A DNA stretch of 64,000 nucleotides from Ptychodera flava. Its lineage: Eukaryota; Hemichordata; Enteropneusta; Ptychoderidae. Positions 55,793-64,000 of the stretch are shown piece after piece. The translations under genes were made by a program, and so were the position numbers. Where the stretch lies: assembly GCF_041260155.1 (NCBI RefSeq), contig NC_091928.1, positions 34,754,388 to 34,818,387 on the forward strand, given 5' to 3'. The notes under the pieces were generated by a model, which saw only the letters and a list, made by a program, of their open reading frames with translations, searched no databases and was not told the origin of the DNA. The first letter of the stretch is position 1. Each line of letters begins with the position of its first letter.

Positions 55793-58313
55793 CACAGAAA
55801 CAAGTTCAACCAAATGAGATGTGTCAAGTACTCAGAGGCAAAGTTTCCTGACGTGATTAACTTCGACGGATGATTTTCTAGATGTGGCGTAAACTGACAA
55901 TTATAACTAATATCACCCAAATTGACAAAACATAACCTGACACTTTTCATGTTCACTGTTTTGTCCATTGTGCCGTATTTGTAAGGTTTAAGAAAAATGT
56001 CAAATAAGGAACAGAACCTTTTTGGAAGATGTTGAAAAGGTGAAAGGGGTTTTGTTCACGTGGTTTTAATTTCCGAAACAGCTTTTCTTTATTCATTAGT
56101 TTTACATCCCTGAAGCTTTTGGGCCTAGCCACAAGCGTACCGTTTTAAACGTGTAACCTGATACTTACAGAAACTGCATGATAGTATCCGTTCAAATCGT
56201 GAAATGGAAAAATGAAAACGGGGCGTTCACTGTAATCTCTTAGCTGGATCCATGCAGCGCCGCAAGACATTGCAATAATAGTAATGGACTGTCGACGGAT
56301 TTCACTGCTCGACGAAGTATAACTGGTAGCGACATCCATGCTCCATACTGCCGGAAAACGCGCAAAAAGCCGTATGAAACATGTCTCAAACGAAGTTGTG
56401 TTACTTGACTTGCGTTTAAGTAACATGATAAATGTGACAAACAGCCGAAATGCGATTGAATGCGAGGGAAAAACACAGTTATGCAGTCATCGGAACTGCA
56501 CTCAAAGGTCACTTGGGACCCATACAACCAATGTAAACACTGTATCCGAGATACGATGTGATTGATGAAAGTTACAAACATGTCTGTCATAATCTACATT
56601 GTATAATTTAAATGTTGCAGCTATGATGATGAGGTGTATCTAGATATCCTGCACGGAATACATTGTTTGTCTACAACAAACTCGCACAGGCGCAGTTACG
56701 ACGACTGTTTCCCTTTAACATCCCATGATGTTAACAAAAGGTGTACCAATTTTTGATCGATACATTTGCACAGGCTTTGAAGCCTGTTGGTGAATTCTTG
56801 AAAATAAAACGGCGCAGACGACTGCCTTTGAGTCGTCGGAGTTTGCAGAGACTTGCAGCCTATGCCGAGAAGCCTCGGTAGTTTTTGACCGGGCAACTAC
56901 AAGTACATAAAATATATGTGATCGAAGGCTCATCAGCATGTTATAATGGAAACGGTATCAGAGAAACGGTCCCTATATCGCCTCGTCTGAAATACGCCGA
57001 GTATGCTTAGTGGTCGTAAGAGAAGATACAGCACTATTTTCTATTGATAAACAGTACATGTAAACCTAACGTTACGTTTGTAGAGTATACGTGTAAACGA
57101 ATCGCCATGCGTATAGGATAAAAAGTAAACATATTAAATTTTAATCACCAAGGTACTAGCATGGTGATAGGAGATCCCTGAATAATTAAAGGCCAGGGAC
57201 TTAATCCCAGGGATCAAGTTTGATCTAGTCTGTAAGAGGATTATAGAGGTCTTTAATTGTCATCTGGTAAGCAACTTTCCTGGCAAAACAACCTGACGCC
57301 TGACACAGGCCTTTAAGTGGTCCATTAAGTCCATTTTACAGCCCGACACTAACCAATGAATGAGTATTATATTTTTAGGAATTTGCCGATGAAAAACACA
57401 TCTTGGTTTTGTTCAATTCAGAGAGTATTTGATCACGGTTGGCCCATCCTGGGATACTGTCAGTTTGTTCAAACGGTGAGGTGGTTAAAGGCTCCGGTTA
57501 AGGAACGTGAAGAAGACAAATACTTATTGCTGTTACATCGAGATTTCGTCATGTTGCACTTATCAAAGAGATAGCTAGAACTTGCGAATTGACCTCAAGT
57601 GACTCTTTCATGAGAAAGAGAACTAAACCTTTATTTTAAAAGTTGGTCTTAGTGAAACTCAACGGTGTCTTGTAACTTGCTAAGAACTTTGAAGGGAGAG
57701 TTTTGTGTTATGTTCAGGGAGATACAGTATCTATATATTTGTCGAAATCATAAACCCGTCATTTTAGTTTTTTGACATGCATGTGTAAGTGAAAGTGTGT
57801 TGTCCTTGTCCTATGTTTAAAAGGAAATGGTCAAGGAATGTCTGAGATACGGCTGTGGACAAAATGGCAAAGGATCAGCCACATTGGATTAAATCGCAAA
57901 ATTATTTGACGTGCATGTGCCAAGTTTGAATGACATCAGTGGATGCGTGTCTGCATTATGGCTGTAGACATAAAAAAACTAGAAGCCAAATGGCCACCTG
58001 GCGGCGACTCGTATTATATAACCAATCGACGTGCACATGTATACCATAGTGTATTATCCTCGTACCAAGTTAAAAAAATCGACCAGGGCTTGTCTGAGAT
58101 ATCTGCATGGACGCTGGCACGCACGCACAGAACCAAATCAATAGTACTCCGAACTTCGTCCGCGCGGAAATTACAAAAGACGCATTCTTTGCTTGGTGTA
58201 TTTTGTGCGTTGTTAATTATTACTCCATCAGTTGGACGACTGGCGTACATAGAAAAAAATACACATCAAGCAAACTGCAAAGCTAATTTTTCTTTCGAAC
58301 TGAGTCGTTTCTA
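55793..58313. other. Non-coding stretch with a degenerate tandem repeat
   Basis: No gene supported. About 57775-58110 contains roughly three diverged copies of a ~160-170-bp unit recognised by GACATGCATGTG/GACGTGCATGTG/GACGTGCACATG and TGTCTGAGATA..GGCTGTGGAC-like blocks. The open frame at 57943-58314 falls within this and is not credible as a gene. Confidence 0.4.
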
Positions 58314-58333
58314 AATATATATATATATATATA

Positions 58334-58396
<63 letters not shown>

Positions 58397-58453
58397 CATA
58401 TATATATATATATATATATAATATACATACATATATATACATATACATATACA

Positions 58454-58513
<60 letters not shown>
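58314..58513. repeat. (AT)n microsatellite, ~200 bp
   Basis: AT dinucleotides with short ATAC and AATATT interruptions. Confidence 0.96.
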
Positions 58514-58516
<3 letters not shown>

Positions 58517-58670
58517 CATAATACCTTATAACATGTACAGTGTCAGAAGTGAAAAGCTCAAGCCTCTCTGTATTGTTGTAGTTTCATAAATATCATCATC
58601 GTGGTCATCAACATCACGATTGCACTCTTCGCCATCAGGAAAACAATCACTACAGGGCAACAAAATGTAT

Positions 58671-59028
58671 GAGGCTAGCACGTGCATCGAAATTGAAAGA
58701 CTTAAGCCTTGCTCAAACTTTCCGTGAAGAAACTTCAAAGCATACCCTTTCGAAATCAAAACCTAAGACAGGTGTCACAGTGAAAATGTTGGTACCAGAG
58801 AAACTAATTACCCAACATTCACTGGAACTTGCTTAAAATTTAAAATGGCTGCCGTCCATAAGGTACCTAGATGGGTTACTTAAATATTCGATTTTCGCCA
58901 AAAGAACCCGGTGGAAGCTTTATTTACTCAATGGGCTTCAAAAAGAGCCCCAACAAGTGATAGACCAAAAACTAACTGTAAAAGTTTGAGAGTCCGCATA
59001 TCTGTCTCCAAGGCGCATTCTACATTAA
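58671..59028 (-). mobile_element. ~358-bp MITE copy downstream of the GPCR
   Basis: Family ends (GAGGCTAGCACGTGCATCG and CCAAGGCGCATTCTACATTA) and interior (TGTCACAGTGAAAATGTTGG, AAAATGGCTGCCGTCC, CCCCAACAAGTGATAGACC). It ends 40 bp before the GPCR stop codon and probably lies in its 3' UTR; the only nearby AATAAA on that strand (58919-58924) is inside it. Confidence 0.7.
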
Positions 59029-59068
59029 AAGAAGGGTTTTTGCGATGAATATCAGTACTTTTAATCTA

Positions 59069-60090
59069 CTAGGCTATTGTTGAGCGAACGGAGCTGCTGA
59101 TGTTCGACACGTAGCTGTGATCGGTGTTCCATGTCTTGCGACGACGGCAAAAGACGGCCTTCACGCCTTGACGGAACGGTCGACTCCACACGGCGTAGAT
59201 GAACGGGTTCAGGCACGAATTCACGGCCGCGAGAACGCGCGTCGAGTTGTACAGGCCGCCGTTGTAGTTGATCCGGTAACCGAAGTTGGCGATGAGAAAG
59301 AGAAGTTGATTGGGTGCCCAGCACACGCAGAAAGCGAGGCAGACGATCAGGTACATTTTCACGACCTTGTGCTTGGCTTTGATGGCCACTCGACCAGATA
59401 GTAAGCCGGGGGAATCCCGAATCCGACATGACGCATCTTGGATCGGATGACGGAGATCATTCTGCCGTAGGCGAGGAGCAGGAGAACAAGCGGAATAAAG
59501 TACGTGGCGAAGAAAAGCCCGATGCCGACAAAAGTTTGGTACCACTCCCCTAGCGGCCACTCGTAGCGACATACCCCTCGCTGGTCGTCGTAAGAATTGT
59601 TGTAAACACAGAAAGTCTGGGTGGTGAAAGCTAACAGCCAAATCGCGGCAACCAATGGAGGCAATGAAATCTTCGATTTTCTCGTTTTGAACCAAAGAGG
59701 ATGAACCACGGCCAGATACCGCTCTACAGTTATGACTAGAAGACTGTAAGTAGAAGCCACGAAGCTCACCCACAGGACAGTCGCTTTGATTGTTCGGCAG
59801 TATATTTCGCCGGCGATGCCATGCGGTATCGCGAAAGACCCACGCAGCGTTCTCGGGACCAGGAAAACGCAGGACACGCAGTCGGCCACGGCCAGGCATA
59901 TGGTGAGTTGGTACGTCAACTGCTTACGGAGGGACGGCCTAGCCGCCATCACCACGATCACGACCAGGCTGCTGATCGTTCCGGTAGTGGCGATTATCGT
60001 CTCCGCTGTTTGCACGTAGCTCCATTGGAAGCCGGGCTCCGTCGTCAGTCGGTCTGCAGTTGAATTTGACTCGTTACTGGCGTTCACCAT
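59069..60090 (-). pseudogene. Class A (rhodopsin-type) GPCR with one frameshift in loop 3
   Basis: Intronless, about 340 codons from the ATG at 60088-60090 to TAG at 59069. Frame 1 encodes three N-glycosylation sequons at the N-terminus (NAS, NES, NST) and TM1-TM5, with LAVADCVSCVF (TM2), an extracellular Cys before TM3 (IYCRT), ERYLAVVHPLW in place of DRY, Cys in loop 2 (GVCRYEW) and the TM5 YFIPLVLLLLAYGRM. Near 59405 the frame shifts by one base at a CCCCC run. Frame 2 continues with AKHKVVKMYLIVCLAFCVCWAP (one residue pair trimmed) for TM6, NSCLNPFIYAVW for TM7 and a basic tail. Everything needed for a receptor is kept, so this may be a recent null or a homopolymer error. Ligand unknown; a peptide receptor is plausible. 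Confidence 0.85.
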
Positions 60091-60428
60091 GTCTCTGTGA
60101 ACGACTGCACTCCGTATATGTTCGTGAGGTAGTTCGACAGGAGACGTGGAGTCGATTCAGACGAGCTCCGAGAATGAGTCAGCATTGACAGGCCGGCCTT
60201 AATATTAATAGTCGAGAAACGGATATCATCTGAGGAGCGTACTATTAACTGCAAGGGAGAGTCGATCACGGGAAGAAAGCTCCATAGCTTGACTTTTCGA
60301 GTTGATACACCAAAGGCTGGTAACCAATTGCCAGTGTATAAGGCTTCGCTGAAACGTAACACGCGGATGGGCAGATGTCCTGAGAATGGGATGATAACAA
60401 AGTGCTACCTGACATTCACAATAATTAA

Positions 60429-60642
60429 CCCTTTGATCGCTGCAATTTTTCCCACCAAAATTATAGTGTGCAACATTTTACCATTTTTTTTAATTTTTCT
60501 TAATTTTTTGACAATTTTAGACCAAATGAACATCACATTTTATTGGCTTCAGATTTTTATCAAAATTTTAGCAAAAATTAGAAAAAAATTGACTGGTGTA
60601 TATTTTGATATCGGCAACAAGACTTGACTGGCGCTCAAAGGG
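60429..60642. mobile_element. 214-bp piggyBac-like MITE
   Basis: Ends CCCTTTGATCGCTG and TGGCGCTCAAAGGG are inverted repeats, flanked by TTAA on both sides (60425-60428 and 60643-60646), the piggyBac target. The interior is AT-rich and non-coding. It lies ~340 bp upstream of the GPCR start. Confidence 0.8.
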
Positions 60643-60661
60643 TTAATACCTATGATATACC

Positions 60662-60708
60662 CAGAAAGTCTGGGTGGTGAAAGCTAACAGCCAAAGCTAA
60701 CAGCCAAA
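60662..60708 (+). repeat. 34-bp copy of GPCR coding sequence plus a 13-bp tandem echo
   Basis: 60662-60695 is identical to 59609-59642 inside the GPCR (CAGAAAGTCTGGGTGGTG, then AAAGCTAACAGCCAAA), in the same orientation. The last 13 bases (GCTAACAGCCAAA) are then repeated once, and an AT run follows. It looks like a small templated duplication. Confidence 0.85.
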
Positions 60709-60730
60709 TATATATATATATATGCATAAT

Positions 60731-61975
60731 ATTTTGCAGATATGTAGCCAGTCTTTGTTTTTTCTCAGTCTTTCGCAAAAGCACGGCTCTTCTATCAGCG
60801 GGGACGTGGCAAAAGCTACAAAAGCAAGGAATCTGTTCAAGCAGTTGGTTGTAATCATAACGTTTTTGTCCCGACGTCAGTATCGTTAGTTCACTGAGAC
60901 AATAGCTGTAACGTTTGGTAATATTTTCTATCATTTGTGGTCACTGCATGCTGGAAAAGACCCACACTATTCCAGCTAAATGAGATTTATCGTAATGACA
61001 AAACCGTGTCCTTTCTGCCTTATCTTTGTCTGAGGACAAAATTCAGGTGAAAAATGCATATGTGTTAGAATGATGGCTGGGATTTCCCGCTGGCGCTTTG
61101 ATCCAAGACGTAACAGTCACTTAATGTTGAACATTTATCTGGTCAGTTAAATACGTCATTAACCAGTCGCTCTATGGTGGACGTAAACCGATGGCATCTC
61201 CGGGCTTTTCATGAAACCAAAAGGCAAAGGCTCTTCGTTGATTCGCAGTTAGCAAAGTACATTCTTTTTGTCAGAAAAGCAATCGTGCCATTCACAAAAT
61301 GTACCGCGAACCGTTTCCGAAGGTAGTTTTCATCCGAGAGCAACGAAACCTGCGGGCGCTCACTTAATCCCTCAGTTGCTTACGTGCCGTCTTCATAGCG
61401 TGACGCGAAGCTTTAGATTACGGCGTATGTTTCAAATACTTTTAAAATTGTGTTTCTTTTTCAGAGTTTTAACTAACGAACTGACAGAAAGTCACGTTTC
61501 GAACATACGCACATCTGGCTGCAGCACCATTTCTTCACGAAATTCCACGCAAATTAGGAATGCGCTTCGGGCATCGCTGTTCGGGCTCTAAGAAAATTAA
61601 CTTTGTGCCGACTTGTATTAGTGAAAATCGAAAATTGAGATCCCACACATAATATACGTTTTAGCGGTATCTTGAATTTAAACATAGCTGTATGTTTCTC
61701 GAATACCAAAATGTACATGATGCCTCCCTGATTTGTTTTTTTGTAATTCTTGATTAATATATTCAAGTGATAACACTTTAGACGAATGTTCAAAGCTATG
61801 TGGTTACTCGGAGCGTATTTTCCAAATGCCAGAAAAAGTCCCGAGATGCGTTTCTATGACTGAATAATAATCAGGGTCAATCGGTACAAGTACTTCCTTG
61901 TCAACTTAAAAATTTCAGAGGGATTCTGGTTGTGTAATATGAATTAATGTAGATCATATATGTGCATGTCGGTAC
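60731..61975. other. Non-coding stretch, nothing recognised
   Basis: No gene, RNA gene or repeat recognised. Confidence 0.35.
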
Positions 61976-61984
61976 GTAAGCAGG

Positions 61985-62158
61985 CATGTCTGTCTGTCTG
62001 TCTGCATGCATGCACGCAAGCATGCATGTATGTATGTATGTATGTATGTATGTATGTATGTATGTATGTATGTATGTATGTATGTATGTATGTATGTATG
62101 TATGTATGTATGTATGTATGTATGTATGTATGTATGTATGTATGCATGCATGCATACA
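61985..62158. repeat. (ATGT)n microsatellite with TCTG and ATGC edges
   Basis: A TCTG run (61988-62004), a GCATGCATGCA patch, then a pure TATG array 62026-62143 and ATGC at the end. Confidence 0.97.
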
Positions 62159-62580
62159 TGTGCACGATCTTAAAGATTTAGATATGAATTTTTAGGTGAG
62201 GTCAAACGCAAGTAGTCAGCCCAACGTCAGGCAGCCCATGCCTCGCGATTTCATTCAGTTGCCTCAAAAGGACTTCTTAAAACACCTATGAGTCTAAAGA
62301 TGTAATATGAAATCGATATCAGAGCCTTAAACAAATAACCACGAATTCGAACTGACGCACGTATTCTACTTTTATTTATTTATTGGGAGACGTTGCAGTC
62401 GTTTTGGATTGGCGCAATAAGCGCGGTGCAGGTCGGATCGAGGACAAGAATTTGATAAGAATATCATGTTCGTCGGAAAATTAATAGTTTTGATTCAAGC
62501 ATTGAGGAGCGATTAAGGTATTTAAATTGGTTTGATAGAAATTGAGAATAGTTACTAACAGGAGGTGACGTCTTCGTCAC

Positions 62581-62820
62581 TATCTGTGTGTCTTCGTCAC
62601 TATATGTGTGTCTTCGTCACTATATGTTTGTCTTCGTCACTATCTGTGTGTCTTCGTCACTATATGTGTGTCTTCGTCACTATCTGTGTGTCTTCGTCAC
62701 TATCTGTGTGTCTTCGTCACTATCTGTGTGTCTTCGTCACTATATGTGTGTCTTCGTCACTATATGTGTGTCTTCGTCACTATCTGTGTGTCTTCGTCAC
62801 TATCTGTGTGTCTTATTCGG
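62581..62820 (+). repeat. 20-bp minisatellite, 12 copies
   Basis: Unit TATCTGTGTGTCTTCGTCAC repeats 12 times without length change. Copies differ mainly at position 4 (TATC or TATA), and the last copy is diverged at its end (CTTATTCGG). An open frame runs through all three plus frames because 20 is not a multiple of 3. No sign that it is translated. Confidence 0.96.
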
Positions 62821-64000
62821 GTGAACATGTAACTATGGACACATTCATCATGCACTGAGTTACCGAACTTCCCACGTTTTCTTTCACCAATAATCGCGTT
62901 TGGAGGAGGTTCAAATCATTATCGAACTCCGCTCGTTGAGGCGTGGAACACGGCTTTAAGGTCTGACGCAACGGGCTTAGTTTGGTATGCGCATTTATTA
63001 TTCACTAGATTTATTCTAAGTCCCCGAGTAGCGTGGAATGGGGAGAGAGAGTACAAAATACTAACGCGCAATAAACCTTTGCTGGAGACAAAATTGCGAA
63101 CATGATGTACTTGGTCGTATGTAACATTGCTTTTCAAATCTCTCGAATAGAAAAATAGATAAAAAGACGAATGAAACATAACATTGTGCACAAATGAGGG
63201 CCTGTATGACATTAGGCAAAGAAAAATTCCAGTTTGGATTTGGTCTTAGGTCTCCAACAAAAATAATGCACAACGGTATTTTTTTTCTTTTCTTTAACTT
63301 TGAAATGGAGGATCAAAAGATCAAATAAGGCCAATGAATACAACGGAACATGACTGCTTGAATGCTGATTGTAATTCTGACAAGCGGCAAAATGATAACG
63401 GTAAGTCTATTGTTAGCCAACAGTCCCTGTGCGTGTGATCTGACCCGTCATTTTTTAAGACATCCAAAGCGAAAGAGACCAAAAGAACGACGCGGCTACT
63501 CTAAATCGATGCACATGAGAATATGGAACAATCCTTTTCATCAGGATGTTTTTGGGGGTCTACGACCCAAAACATCTAGAAAACTACTGCCACCAGTACC
63601 GGGTGCATAGTTTGGTTGTGTACTTACAAGCGTGCGTTACCAACCTGCAAATGGTACATTCTCGGATATTGGTATGCTCTGAATATTCGAACCACGGTAG
63701 CAAGGAGAGTGAAAGTGCCAAAACTAAGGCTGGAGATGTCCAGAGCGGAAGCGGCAGAGCTGCAGAAAGGTTGCGAAATAATGAAATGTGTGGCAGGTAT
63801 CCTAATGCAGACAAGTAAACGGGGCACTCTCTTCGTCCGTGAACAAATCGAAGTATGGCTCGTAATTTATTCAAACCAATACACAATCTACTCTCAAATG
63901 TTACTCAGTAGAAACAATATTTTAATAAAAGGTACTCTCATTTTACATTTCGTCCGACAAATAAGTAAAAACATATCTTCGTCTGACGTGCAAAGTTTGG
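62821..64000. other. Non-coding stretch to the window edge
   Basis: Small open frames (for example 63546-63818 plus) have no recognisable domain. No gene can be supported. Confidence 0.35.

Noticed and set aside
57943-58314. 123-codon open frame as a small gene
   Set aside because: It lies in a degenerate tandem repeat next to an AT array and has no recognisable feature.
59117-60063. Plus-strand open frames opposite the GPCR
   Set aside because: Shadows of the GPCR coding sequence without independent motifs.
62565-62858. CRISPR-like or coding repeat
   Set aside because: Units are head-to-tail with no spacers, and this is a eukaryotic genome. The frame stays open only because the unit lacks stops.

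Overview
The window is eukaryotic. It has spliced and intronless genes with animal domain architectures, a rhodopsin-family GPCR, CR1/L2-like and Tx1/L1-like LINEs, many MITEs and long microsatellites. The style of the repeats and the expansion of TRIM and Neuralized-type genes suggest a marine invertebrate, perhaps a non-vertebrate deuterostome such as a hemichordate or lancelet. This assignment is an inference and is not firm.

From 1 to about 41,000 the window is a plus-strand tandem cluster of intronless TRIM-like genes. Each has RING, B-box 1, B-box 2, coiled coil and a C-terminal Neuralized homology repeat (NHR) in place of the usual SPRY, NHL or other TRIM tail. Three paralogue types (called C, B and A here) recur in the order C-B-A. 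Unit 1 is C1 (end only, 1-113), B1 (collapsed pseudogene, 2524-2944) and A1 (two frameshifts, 5512-7290). Unit 2 is C2 (one homopolymer frameshift, 8613-10377), B2 (intact, 605 aa, 15608-17425) and A2 (intact, 590 aa, 20016-21788). Unit 3 is B3 (split by a LINE, 32882-35681) and A3 (intact, 589 aa from the conserved start, 38522-40291). No C gene is visible in unit 3; its expected place holds roughly 10 kb of mobile DNA. Spacers are homologous between units, so the cluster grew by duplication of a multi-gene block, followed by loss, transposon insertion and probable gene conversion. A lone RING-less coiled-coil/NHR relative lies on the minus strand at 52597-53584.

From 24,950 to 32,550 the DNA is dense in repeats. 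A CR1/L2-like LINE is split by a 2.7-kb non-coding element carrying seven copies of a ~226-bp satellite with E-box-like and nuclear-receptor-like motifs. After it come a 865-bp foldback element with 346-bp arms and 9-bp target duplications (Mutator-like), a 141-bp palindrome and LINE 3' ends.

From 42,995 to 47,853 there is a six-exon gene, assembled from splice sites with matching phases. It encodes a 466-aa type II membrane protein that looks like a GDP-fucose O-fucosyltransferase-like enzyme; its introns hold three MITEs. From 49,707 to 51,168 a second satellite-bearing element (156-bp unit, E-box plus YY1-like motif) is bounded by inverted GGGGCCCAAGC ends. At 59,069-60,090 (minus) a class A GPCR is intact except for one frameshift in the third intracellular loop. 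The remainder is non-coding as far as can be seen, with long microsatellites, a 12-copy 20-bp minisatellite and copies of a ~350-bp MITE family.
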